This document shows, in pieces, positions 54,246-64,000 of a stretch of DNA of 64,000 nucleotides (its first letter is position 1; each line of letters begins with the position of its first letter). The position numbers and the translations under genes were made by a program. Origin of the DNA: Chionoecetes opilio (taxonomy: Eukaryota; Arthropoda; Malacostraca; Decapoda; Majidae); contig JACEEZ010018874.1 of assembly GCA_016584305.1 (NCBI GenBank), positions 18,943 to 82,942 on the forward strand. Direction: 5' to 3'. The notes below the pieces were generated by a model that was not told the DNA's origin, ran no database searches, and worked only from the letters and a program-made list of their open reading frames with translations.

Positions 54246-56397
54246 AGCGAGTGACCATAACGTCATGGTAATGGAGTATGAGTGTTTGAAGGGAAAAAAA
54301 GGTGAGCGCAAAAGAGGAGAGGAATGGACTTTGGAAGCTTAGAGATGCAGACTGGGATTTTTCAGAAAAAGTGGTGATTTAATGAGGACTGGAAGCTGGA
54401 GAGAGAATGGTTTGAGAGCAGAGAGATGTTGGATGAGATGAATGAGAGATTGTTAAGGAAGGTTAAAAAAAGCTGCAGAAGAGAGGGAAAAGGCAGAAAC
54501 AAGAAAGAGTTTTGGGGGAAAAAAATGAGATCGACAAGGCCAGGAAAGAAAGGAAACAGTCCCAAAAAGGAAGTGTTTGGAGTCTGAGAAAGAATAGGTC
54601 AAACAGTGAAGCTGAAAGAATAAGTATGCAAGGGCATGGGAAGAGTATAAGAGTAAGCAAAAGGAGGTGAAATATTTGGTGAGGAAAGCAAGAGTGAATG
54701 AAGAGAGAAAAGTGATCAGAGAACTTAGGAAAAAGGTGAGGAAGGAGGTAGGGAATGGTATAAAATTCTTGAGAGGAGAAGAGAGTAAGCATACAGGAAA
54801 TGTAGAATAACTAGTGGTGAATGGCAGGGCACTAAGAGAGAAAAAGGAAATGGTCAAAGCTGTAGAAGACTTCTGGAAAGATGTTGGAGGTGTGAATGAG
54901 CCTGATAGTGACTTGGGGAACATCACCTTAGGGAGAAGAATAGAGGAAATGATGGTGAAGAGATTAGAATGGATGAGATTGAAGAGTATGTTAGAAAACT
55001 GAAAAATGGAAAGGCCCCTGGAATGGACGGTATCCCGAAGAATTTTGTAGAGAGGGTGGTGAGGAGTAATTGAGGGAATGCATGAGTTGTTTGGACATAT
55101 ATGGAGAGAGGAAAGGGGGGCCTGGTGGGCCCGGAATGAAAGGTAAGGAGTGTTCCTCATACATAAGGGAGGAAATAAGAGTAGGAAGGGATTAAGAATT
55201 ACAGGCCAATAGCCGGTGTGTGCACGGTATGTAAGATTTTCTTGGGTGTAGTGAAAGACTAGGTTAAATTGTGGAAAGAAATAAAGGGGATGGGTGAAGA
55301 GCAGAATGGATTCAGAAAAAAACAGGAGAGGTGAGGACAATATGTTTGTAGTGAATGAAGTGATTGAGAGAAACAAGGAAGGATGGGAAAAAAGAAATAT
55401 CTAGCCTTTCTAGATATTGAGAAAGCGTATGAACAGAGTGGAAAAAGGAGAATGCTATGTAAGGGATTGGAGAACGATTGGCATGAGTGAGAAGGTTGTT
55501 AAAATAATAACAGTATGTATGAGAAACACACAGGCCAAGTTCAGGGATGGTGACCTCGAGACTGGATGGGTGAATAGTAAGAGAGGAGTAAGACAGGGCT
55601 GTGTCCTTTCTCCTCTACTTTTTGGATTATATGTTGAGAAAATGGGATGAAGTGAAACGTAGGGGGCTAAAAGGTTTGGGTATGAAAGTTGGGGATGATG
55701 TGTTGAGTGTACTGCTGTATAACAGATGATGGGTGATCCTTAGTGAAAACCACAATGAACTACAAGAGATCTGAATGCTGTGACTGAGAAGGAAGGGGCT
55801 TTTAACGCAGGTTCAGTAAGGAGAAGAGTCAGGTGTTGGAGGTTGAATGGGGATGACTCTGATGATGACGTGATTTGGACGGTGGGTGGGAACGAAATAA
55901 AGAGAACGAAAGGGTACAAGTATCTTGACTATTTGGGTTGGATGAGAAAGGATGTGAGAAAACAAAAATGAGAGGATAGCTAGAGCCAACCCGTGGGTTG
56001 GAAGGCTAGGCAGGTGTGGCAAGATGTCGGGCCAACAATATGAGTGGTGAGAGGACTATATGGAAGGTGGTGGCAGTCCCTAGCATTATGTATGGGCCCG
56101 GAAAAAAATGGTGGGTCTAGGAAGGAGTTTGGACAGATTGAAAGTAAAACAGAACAAAGCAGGCAGGGAATTGCATTGGTACCAATAGGTATGTGGCACT
56201 GTGGCAGTGGAAGCGATCAGAGGAGACATGGGATGGAGCACGTTCAGAGAGAGGATAGCAAAGGCAGGACTGAGGTACAGAGCTAGACTGCAACGAATGG
56301 ATGACAACAAGTAGGCAAGTAAGGCTTGGGACTGGAATATGTATGGGAAGTGGATGAAAGACTCAGTAAAAGTGGAAAGGTGGACAGGTGAACTGGG
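54246..56397 (+). pseudogene. LINE ORF2, endonuclease end and reverse transcriptase
   Basis: Coding blocks named for the element are spread over all three frames, with frameshifts at intervals of 100-250 bases. The longest clean piece (55417-55650) covers RT palm sequence up to VEKMG. Another (55780-55971) has a VGGNEIKRTKGYKYL thumb-type block. The protein would reverse-transcribe the element RNA at a nicked target. The damaged YADD region and the LTR insertion make it inactive as written. Confidence 0.7.
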
Positions 56398-56512
56398 TGT
56401 GGAAATTATCCACCAACCACCCTCTTAATAATTGGTAGAGTGGTGGTTTTGTTCCCCCCCCCCCTCCCTTTGTGAGGGAGGTATTGTCCGCTCATCATAA
56501 AGGGTGCGTAGG

Positions 56513-56572
<60 letters not shown>

Positions 56573-57324
56573 ATATATAATATAGTTATAATGGTAATGG
56601 GTATTAATTAAGGTAATTTAAGTAAATGGTAAGTACTGGGATATTATAAATGAACATTCCCAGTAGTATTAACCATTTGCACCTATATAATTAGCACCTT
56701 GGTTGAAGCGGCCGGTCATTGGCCGCCGCCCATTAGATTCTAGCACCTTGATTGGAGCGACTGGCTATTGGTCGTCGTCATAATATTTGCTCCTATCCTG
56801 CGTGTATACGTGGCAAGGTATTGATAGCGGTGCCTCGCCGCCCACGGAGATTTAGTACCATTCCAGCCCCCACGGGATTAACATCTCTCTTCCATCTTAT
56901 CTGATTACATTGAGAGAATTGTACATACGTTCATTTTGTACATATAAGTGTTAAAAACAATAGGACGTGTCTTATCGACAAAGCGAATATCAGTGCCGCG
57001 TCTATTAAGCCTGAATAGCTTCCCTGACGTATCAGTGATTATACTCGCCGCGCCGTAATGGGTTTGATAACCCGCTTAACGCCGTTACCACAATAACGCT
57101 TCCGCTTCCGCCCTTCACCTGCGGCCTCGATCACGCGCGACCACTTCGAATAACAAGACATTGCAGTATTGATAAGCCTACAACCCAATTCAACCCTACT
57201 ATCCTCCGATAAGTATCCTAGTTAGTTGACTAGTTGGGGTATTGTGTCAGGATGATAATATAGACAATGGGTTTCTATAGGTAAGATCTCAAATAAATAT
57301 GTGTTTGTGACATAAATTTCCACA
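56398..57324 (+). mobile_element. Solo LTR, 927 bp, with 5-bp target duplication
   Basis: Starts TGTGGAAATTATCC and ends AAATTTCCACA (TG...CA with a 10-bp inverted terminus). CTGGG at 56393-56397 is repeated at 57325-57329. Excising the LTR and one CTGGG joins the LINE reading frame on both sides without a shift, so the insertion is precise. A solo LTR arises by recombination between the two LTRs of a full element. A (TA)n run is at 56517-56580. A diverged copy is at 420-1194. The AATAAA near 57292 suggests plus orientation. Confidence 0.9.
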
Positions 57325-57550
57325 CTGGGAATGTTTGTGACAGGAGTGATGAGACATGGGAGAATGGCTGTGTGCAAAAGGGAAATAAATAGGAGAGTGG
57401 AAGAGAAAGGGAAGGAAGAATGGCTGAGGGGAATGAGTGAGAAATCAACACTGGAATGGTACAGGAGAAAGGACCAGCCACGGTATGAAAGGTTCTGTTA
57501 TGCATGTAGTGGTGATGGTGGAGGTGGTGGAGGCATGTTGGTGTTGTGGG
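57325..57550 (+). pseudogene. LINE C-terminal segment right of the solo LTR
   Basis: Open frame from 57331: TGVMRHGRMAVCKREINRRV, then WYRRKDQPRYERFCYACSGD. It continues the frame that stops at the LTR at 56397. The CYAC may belong to a zinc-binding motif. After about 57520 the sequence turns into GGTGGT-rich DNA and the element's end is not defined. Confidence 0.7.
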
Positions 57551-58156
57551 GGGCGGTGGGGCGTGTCTGTGTGTATGAGCTGGGAGTGAGGTGGCGCGCG
57601 TGGTGAGATGCTGGTGGAGCGGCCTTGTGCGCGAGTGGGTAGGTGTCGGGTGGGATGCTGGGGGGGGGACCGAGAAGGACGTACGTGGGTGCCTGCTTCT
57701 TGGCACAAAGGAGTGAGGATTCCATGCTGAAGGAAAGGACGCGCGCAGCTACTGGGGGAGGCACACGGGGATTTCCTGGAGAAGAATTGCCTGTTGGTGG
57801 CTGTGGTGGTGGGTGGTGTTGGGAAAGTGGATGTGGTGGTGGTGGGGGAAAATGTGGTTGTGGTGTGGGGGGACTGTGTTAGCGTCTCGCTCCTTGCGAC
57901 GGCCGCAAAGGTCGGAGGAGTTGAGTGGTTTGATTTTTGTAATGTAGTAGTGGCTTGTGGCTTTATTCCGAACGCAAGAAATGAGTCAAAGTGTTTCCTT
58001 CGCCTGTGTGTTGAGGACCACGTGAAACTCGTCCACACAACTCGCCCACTCTAACACACCGAACTCGTCGTGTTAGTAGTCAAGGCAGCGGGTAGCGTTA
58101 CCCCTGCACAGCTCCACAGAGGACACCTGCAGTGTGTGGTGGGGTCAGGTAACAGA
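57520..58156 (+). mobile_element. Possible 5' LTR of a Gypsy-type element
   Basis: Sequence between the LINE and the primer binding site at 58157. A 5' LTR must end just left of that site. AGGTAACA (58147-58154) is a plausible CA terminus, two bases from it. The left end could be a TGTTGG at about 57537, but it is not proven. No second LTR is seen to the right in this window. Confidence 0.35.
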
Positions 58157-58176
58157 TGGTGTCAGTAGTGGGGATT
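58157..58176 (+). other. tRNA-Leu-type primer binding site
   Basis: TGGTGTCAGTAGTGGGGATT closely matches the complement of the 3' end of eukaryotic tRNA-Leu (TGGTGTCAGGAGTGGGATTC), which Mag-type Gypsy elements use to prime reverse transcription. One mismatch and one extra G. Confidence 0.6.
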
Positions 58177-58225
58177 GTATGTGTTAGAGTGAGAGCCGGC
58201 TGGTGTTGTACAACACCGGTCAAGA

Positions 58226-59900
58226 ATGGCGTCGAGCGGCGAGGAGGGCGGGTGCTTGACTCAGCTGAATGACCAAAAGAAGCTCAGACAGCTCGAAGCT
58301 CAGACAAAGGCGCGGAAGCAAAGGCTTGCGTGAGCAGAGTCAAGCTGTGAGAAACATACTCAGGGGCGTTGAGCAGTGAAATGAAGGAAAACAGAAAAAC
58401 TTGAGAGAAGGCATGCGAGCAACAACCAATGAAAATGTGAACGAGCTGAAGAGAGGCGGTGTGGTTGGGGCTTGGTAGAGGCTAGGGAAGATGCGCGGCG
58501 GTTACACCCAACGATGTGTGCCGCCATTAAGCGGACTTAAATACGGAGGTGCGGGAGGAAGTAAAGGGGCGCGTGCGAGAGGAAATCGTGAAAGCGTGGA
58601 GGCACTGAGAAGTACTGCCCTGTTACGTCGCCGACATTGGAAGGATTCATTGCTTCTGAGAATGGACTACCTGACGCAGAATGGGGCGTGCGTCGACCTG
58701 ACCAGGATATGGAAGGAGCCGACGGCATGGTGGAGGTCCACGGAGCACCGTGGCTGGCAGACGGTTGTAGGAGGGTGGGGGTTTCTGGGAGGACACGCCG
58801 GGCTGTGAGGTCAGCGCGCCACACGTCCCGAAACACCTCATCCTCTCCTCGTTCCCCCACCCCGCCTTCGTTCGCACACCGCCGCGCTGCGGTGTGTGGC
58901 ACTAGGGGCGGCGTGGACCGTCGGGTTTCGGTGGAAAGGTGTCGGAGAAGAGCCTGTCGGGGCCCCGATTCGCGGCCGCTGGCAAAGCCGGCGAAAAGGC
59001 AAGAAGGGCTGCTGGGGGCCTGCCGCCCAGACGGGTGCGGATCCAGCGCCCACTGTGGAGAAGGCAAGAGGCCCGCTCATTTCGCCTTGGGTATGGAACC
59101 ACGGGAGGAAGAGACGCGGGCTGGTGAGGTGGGAAGCCGCGAGAAAGCAGTGGAGGCTCGGAGAGCCAGGATGAAAGTGACGTCCCCATACTGTCCTCTG
59201 CCGCGCCTTCAGGAGGATGGCGCGCAGTTGAGCCACACTAGCAGTGTGTGGCCTTCGCCGAAAGCAGTTGCAGTGGCAGTCAACTGTTTGGTTTACGACG
59301 CGTGGAGGCCACCGTGACCTCTACCAGGCAGAGCCAGCAAAAGCGTGTTGCTGTTAAGTCCTGCTGCACCGTCACCGGCGCCTTGCATGTGAGGGAATGG
59401 TCTGTTGGGAGGCCGTGGCGCCTTTACACGACGTGAGACTGGAGAGGGGGAAACAGGGGAGAGCTGCGGGGGGACCAGTGGAGTGTGGACTCCTTAACTG
59501 TGGTTACCTCTGAGGCGAGCCAAGGGGAGGAGGAAGAAAGTCCCTGTGGTGTGGCGCCTGTGGTTGAGGTAGCAGATCTGTGTTCCTGCTGGGTGTTCCG
59601 CGGGGGAAGAGGAGGGCTCTGTCTGGTTGACCTTTCACACTGAAGTGGCGGGTGGGGGATGTGATGGAGGCGTTTGCTGGAAAGCTTGGGGTGGCTAATG
59701 TTGTGTGGTAGAGATCCAGCTAACCATCACCGGCGGGCCTACGTAGCGTTTAGAGTGGCGAAAGGCGCGCCGCCGGCTGGCAAAATTTACCTCCGTCAGC
59801 CCTCCACAGCGCCCCGCTTGTGTATTTTTCAGACGTGGAAATTTACTATGTTGAAAATTAATGTACAGAATTTGAAGAATTGAATATTTCTATGTGTAAA
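58226..59900 (+). pseudogene. Gag-region remnant of the LTR element
   Basis: ATG at 58226 starts MASSGEEGGCLTQLNDQKKL, 50 bases after the primer binding site, the expected place for gag. Arg/Lys-rich helical sequence follows, but frames change repeatedly (58491-58808 and 58637-59317 are the longest pieces). I do not see a convincing capsid domain, CCHC knuckle or protease Asp-Thr/Ser-Gly. It is called gag only by position. Confidence 0.4.
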
Positions 59901-61188
59901 CATTTTGAAACAAAACAGTTATATGATTATCTTGAATTAGTATTACATCCAGTTAGTGACAGGGCAGCGGCAACTTGGACTTCAATCCTCGGAGGGCCGT
60001 GGTTACCGTATTTGTAGGTGGGAAATATGAATTTAATATTATATACATTAACACAGAAAATATAGGCTACATAGTATCTCAATATCGGTACTATCACTAT
60101 TATAGGGACCTTTAAAGCTATTAAAAAATTGTTATAGAAGTTTTTATAATAGTTTATAGATTATCATATTTCAGTTTATTCAAATATTGCCAGTTGATCA
60201 GCAACACCAGAGATACATAGAAATAAAGATTGAGATATACGTATACATAGGAAGGCAGTTTACATGGAAATACTAATCAGTAGTCTTATCATATAAAAAT
60301 AAACATTTGATAACGAACAAAGATTACGGATAACACCGGGTCTATTTCCTTATTTCCAATAACTTCCAAAATATATCAAACACATATCAATACGCAATGT
60401 ACACCTAATACGAATATATAGTTGATGATAGTTAACATGGATAGATAAGACTCAGGATTTAGTAATATTTCAAAAAATAATATAATATTATTGAAATTAT
60501 TTCCCAGCTTATCAATGCAGTAAAACGCCAGGACGTATACGATAGCCATTACAAAAGGGCCCCCCCCTGTGAAAAAATTCACAAAAAGGCTTTTAAAGCC
60601 GTCACCCTTAACAAGTTGATAACACAATGAGAACTTAGTAAAAATGCCTTTCGCTCCTTTATTATAACGAAATAGACTGAAAATACTATAAATAATGCAG
60701 TACGACCGTTTTTTTAGGAATTCTCGCCCGCGCTGGTGGCAGAGTGAGGACTGAGATAGTGTCCGACTCATGAGTGATGAAATGAAATCAGTTAGTGACT
60801 AAACGCACAAGTGGGTGGATGTTGTTGTGGTTCGCCGCATCCTATATCCTTATACATGGTTATTCAGGTTCCACGACACCACCATGTAAACCCAATAACG
60901 AAAATGTTTAGTTATTATGAAATAAACAATGTCCGTAGCAATTATGATCTCCTTTTCATCGTATCTACGATAACGACATCGGAATATTTTCTGGTGGAAT
61001 GTTCTAAGCATATTACATATATAGTAATGTTTTTAAGTGTTGAACAGCACATTAGTCTATTAATCGGCTAATGGCTGTGCAACACCTTAAAACATAACTA
61101 TATCTGCCAAATATTAGAAAGTATAACCATAAATTATTCCTCAATCAGTATTAATTTAACAGCGGCCAAATAGGTCCATATGCTTACG
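59901..61188. other. AT-rich, unassigned
   Basis: A 131-codon minus-strand frame (60376-60771) is open and hydrophobic (FVMAIVYVLAFYCI) but has no known domain, unusual codon use and no splice context, so I do not call it a gene. Nothing else is recognised. Confidence 0.4.
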
Positions 61189-61246
61189 AGAGCCGCTGGG
61201 AGTGCCCTGCCGTGTGAGCCTCCTAAGCAAAATTCCCAGCGGCTCT
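61189..61246. other. Perfect 13-bp stem hairpin
   Basis: AGAGCCGCTGGGA (61189-61201) and its exact inverted copy (61234-61246) enclose 32 bases. The stem is GC-rich inside AT-rich DNA. It could be the short termini of a tiny insertion, or a structured RNA element. Confidence 0.6.
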
Positions 61247-62105
61247 ACGTCGTACACTATCCCGTCGGGCCGCCGGTAAGACATACGGAGGGCCTCCGGG
61301 TTAGGGGGGGCCCTATGTTTTGTGTTTGCTGGGAGTGGTGAAGGGAGGGTGGTGGTGGAAAGTAATGGTGGTGGGGTGGATTAAGGGGTGTAAATGGTGG
61401 TGATGGTGGTTGTAATGGTGTGTGGAGGTGACTCGCCGGTTGTGAATATAAAAACACATTAGAAACCATCAATTATAAAATCACCATTATAAAAAACTTA
61501 AGATAACTACATTAATAAGAACTATAATTAATAAAATAAATAAGTATCTGGTTTACAGTCACTCCACAAATTCGTGAACATGAGGCGAGCAAGCCATCAA
61601 TTCTCAAATCTTTCCTTGTTCTACAAATGTTTCGCCTCAGTTTCCTCTTGTCTTGGAGACCGCTTCCAACCCCCCCTAAATAGCCACACCTGTTTCAAAA
61701 CCTTCCCGAACTTATAGCTCCCTGATAAGTAATTATAGTTTTAATCCCGCACCAAACAACTATGACAATTTAATTTTCAACAGCTCCATCCCTCCGCTCC
61801 CTCTTTCCCTCCCTTCCCCTTTCCATTGAGTTCCTTCAACTGGGTCCTTCTCCATTCAGACAGGATGAAGTTAACTTAAAATATTTACATCTTTGTTTTG
61901 GGAAAAAATAATGGCTATAGCAAAAATATATCCTAACACTGAGAGCAAGGTGTAACCATCCCGGTGTGTATTCCATTATATATGTATTGTGTGTGTGCGT
62001 GTGTGTGTGTGGGGGTGTGTGGTGTGTAGATGTGTGAATGATGTAGCCAATAATATTGTTGACAATATTTATAATTAAAGTATTTTAAATTTTAAATTTT
62101 GTATG
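61247..62105. other. Unassigned, with GGTGGT and GT tracts
   Basis: A GGTGG/GGTGATGG-rich tract is at 61330-61430 and a GT microsatellite at 61986-62028. No gene is seen. Confidence 0.5.
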
Positions 62106-62127
62106 TATATTCCTCATTGTGTGGAGA

Positions 62128-62265
62128 TGTCAGAGAGAGAGAGGAGAGAGAGAGAGAGAGGCGGAGAGAGAGACGGATGACGAGAGACGAGAGGAGAGGA
62201 GGAGACCGATGAGAGAGAGGAGGGAGAGAGAGAGAGAGACGACGAGAGAGAGAGAGAGAAGAGAG
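62128..62265. repeat. GA microsatellite, interrupted
   Basis: GAGA runs broken by GACGA and GAGGAGA units. Arginine/glutamate and serine/leucine frames across it are artefacts. Confidence 0.9.
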
Positions 62266-62384
62266 ATAATGGACCCAGTGGGAATAACCATCCCAGGAAG
62301 GAAAGGAGGAGAATGCATGGTCCAGAATATGATGGGAATATTTACATTCTTTCGTTTTTGGCCGGTCCGGCACTTTTACACGCA

Positions 62385-63866
62385 GTCCCCAACACATTTT
62401 ACACCACAACACTGGCTCGCCCCCACTGTCTAGCCGTGATGTTCTGGGAGCTACACGCCCCCCCGTCCCCAAAAACACTGTACACACAACCACTGGCTCG
62501 CCCCCACTGTTAAGCCGTGTCTGGGCACTACACACGTCCCCAACACCACTGTGCACCACAACACTGGCTCGCCCCCACTGTCTAGCCGTGTCTGGGAGCG
62601 ACACGCAGTCCCAAACACGGTACACCACAACACTGGCTCGCCCCACTGCTAGCGTGTCTGGGCACTTCACGCAGTCCCCAAACACACTGATACACCACAA
62701 CACTGGCTCGCCCCCCCACTGTCTAGCCGTGTTCTGGGCACTACACGCTGTCCCCAACACACTGTACACCACAACACTGGCTCGGCCCCACGTTAAGCCG
62801 TGTTGGGAGCTTACACGCACGTCCCAAAAAAACTGCGTACACCACAAACACTGCTCTCGCCCCCACTGTTACAGCCGAGTCTGGGCACTACACGCATCCA
62901 AACACACATGTACACCACAACACTGGCTCCGCCCCATGTCTAGCCGTGGTCTGGAGCTACACGCAGTCCCCCACACACTGTACACCACAACACTGGCTCG
63001 GCCCCATGTCTAGACGTGTCTGGGAGCTACACGCCGTCCCCCAACACACTGTTACACCACAACCACGCGCTCGCCCCACTGTCTAGCCGTTGTATGGGCA
63101 CTACACGCAAAGTCACCAACAACAGTGACACACAACACTGGCTCGCCCCACTGTAAGCAGTGTCTGGGCACTACACTCCGTCCCCAACACACTGTACACC
63201 ACAACACATGGCTCGGCCCCAACTGTAAGCCGTGTCTGCGGCCAGGGGAGCTACACGCAGTACCCAAACACACGTTACACCACAACACTGGCTCGCCCCA
63301 CTGTTACGCCGTGTCTGGGCCACTACACGCATCCCCCACACCACTTGACACCACAACATGGCTCGCCCCCACTGTTAAGCCGTGTCTGGGAGTACACGCC
63401 CGTCCCCCCCAACCACACTGTACACCACAACACTGGCTCGCCCCCATGTTAAGCAGTGTCTGGCAATACACGCCGTCCCCAACACACTGATACACCACAA
63501 CACTGGCTTTCGCCCCACGTCTAGCGTGTCTGGGCACTACACGCCGCGTCCACAACACACTGTAAACCACAACAGGTCGCCCCCACTGTCTAGGCCGGTC
63601 TGGCACAGACACGCAGGTCCCAACACACTGTACCACAACAACACTGGGCGCGCCCCCACTGGTAAGCCGTGCTGGGCACTCACGCCGTCCCAACGCACTG
63701 TTAACCACAACACTGGCTCGCCCCCAATGTCTAGCCGTGCTGGGAGCTACACGCCGTCCCAACACAACTGTGACACCACAACACTGGCTCGCCCCACTGT
63801 AAGCCGTGTCTGGGGCACTACACGCAGTCCCCAACACACTGTAACCACCACAAACACTGGCTCGCC

Positions 63867-63899
<33 letters not shown>

Positions 63900-64000
63900 C
63901 TGGTTTTTTTGAAGCCGTGTCGGGCACACACGCCAGTCCCCAACACACTGTACACCAAAACACTGGCCGCCCCCCACTGTCTAGCCGTGTCTGGGCACTA
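62385..64000. repeat. ~70-bp satellite array, continuing off the window
   Basis: About 22 head-to-tail units of roughly 68-72 bp. The consensus blocks are TCTGGG(CA/AG)CTACACGC, AGTCCCCAACACACTGTACA, CCACAACACTGGCTCGCCCC and CACTGT(CTA/TA)AGCCGTG. Two diagnostic positions vary: GGGCACTA versus GGGAGCTA, and GTCTAGCCG versus GTTAAGCCG. Single-base indels in most units look like consensus errors. A T run of about 30 bases interrupts a unit at 63870-63899. The right edge of the array is not in the window. Confidence 0.95.
63870..63909. other. Poly-T interruption of the satellite
   Basis: About 30 T followed by CTGGTTTTTTT replaces the CACTGTC part of one satellite unit. It may be an oligo-A-tailed insertion on the minus strand, or a base-calling failure. 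Confidence 0.6.

Larger units (their letters stand above)
54128..57550 (+). mobile_element. Non-LTR retrotransposon, second type, interrupted
   Basis: LINE ORF2 from the end of the endonuclease (VASDHNVMVMEYE at about 54246-54285, the S-D-H catalytic box) through RT to a C-terminal segment (RWTGEL...CKREINRR...RFCYACS) that reaches about 57510. RT blocks: LKNGKAPGMDGIPKNFVE (about 55000-55052), NYRPIAGVCTVCKI (55201-55242), NGFRK (about 55308), FLDIEKAYE (about 55410), RGVRQGCVLSPLLFGLYVE (55583-55640). The catalytic YADD region (about 55718-55735) is damaged. A solo LTR splits it at 56398-57324. It is a different clade from the 23043 LINE (no RNase H seen). Confidence 0.8.

Noticed and set aside
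60376..60771. 131-codon minus-strand hydrophobic ORF
   Set aside because: AT-rich, no recognised domain, no neighbouring exons or regulatory signals.
62385..64000. CRISPR-like array
   Set aside because: Units are head-to-tail with no unique spacers, in a eukaryotic setting. It is a satellite.

Overview
This is eukaryotic, repeat-dominated genomic DNA, most likely from an arthropod and plausibly a decapod crustacean. That placement is inference from the texture: spliced transposase genes, several non-LTR retrotransposon families, tRNA-derived SINEs, very dense microsatellites, foldback elements, and degenerate CCTAA-type tracts resembling the arthropod telomere unit. There are two assembly gaps (30243-30664 and 52303-52470), and long stretches carry a homopolymer-smearing error pattern typical of unpolished long-read consensus. 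Most frames are therefore broken, and intactness can rarely be judged. I saw no complete host gene and no bacterial operon.

Layout. The left edge (1-1194) holds a degraded coding remnant and a TG...CA long terminal repeat. A minus-strand CR1/L2-like LINE fragment (1310-2722) sits between TAG microsatellites. Positions 2486-19700 are two consecutive copies of one ~8.6 kb block: CR1 fragment 5' part, TAG array, unique spacer with a small MITE, a ~5.9 kb two-ORF LINE, then ~1 kb of CCA repeat. After GA/TC low-complexity DNA (19996-21639) and two curious palindromic elements (22069-22768), a third and cleanest copy of the same LINE (23043-28754) is inserted in a tRNA-like repeat with a 9-bp target duplication. 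Then come foldback elements, a SINE and several unclassified repeats (28764-39250).

The most gene-like part is 40318-54126. A plus-strand PIF/Harbinger DDE transposase gene (seven exons, D, D and E recognisable) converges on a minus-strand Myb/SANT-like gene whose penultimate exon is a ~35-unit, 24-bp coding minisatellite. Two such genes are the normal complement of an autonomous Harbinger transposon. Here they are spread out by later insertions: a LINE, a Tc1-type fragment, MITEs and foldbacks with CCTAA-rich loops.

The right end holds a second LINE type (54128-57550) interrupted by a clean 927-bp solo LTR with a 5-bp target duplication, the 5' part of a probable Gypsy-type element with a tRNA-Leu primer binding site (about 58157), AT-rich unassigned DNA, and a ~70-bp satellite that runs off the window (62385-64000).

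No wholly new system is demonstrated. The best candidates for something undescribed are the mirror-symmetric TTCGTAC element (22070-22270), the companion GGAACTGTCGCC palindromes found at two loci, the CCTAA-looped foldbacks, and the stop-codon-bearing coding minisatellite of the Harbinger Myb-like gene.
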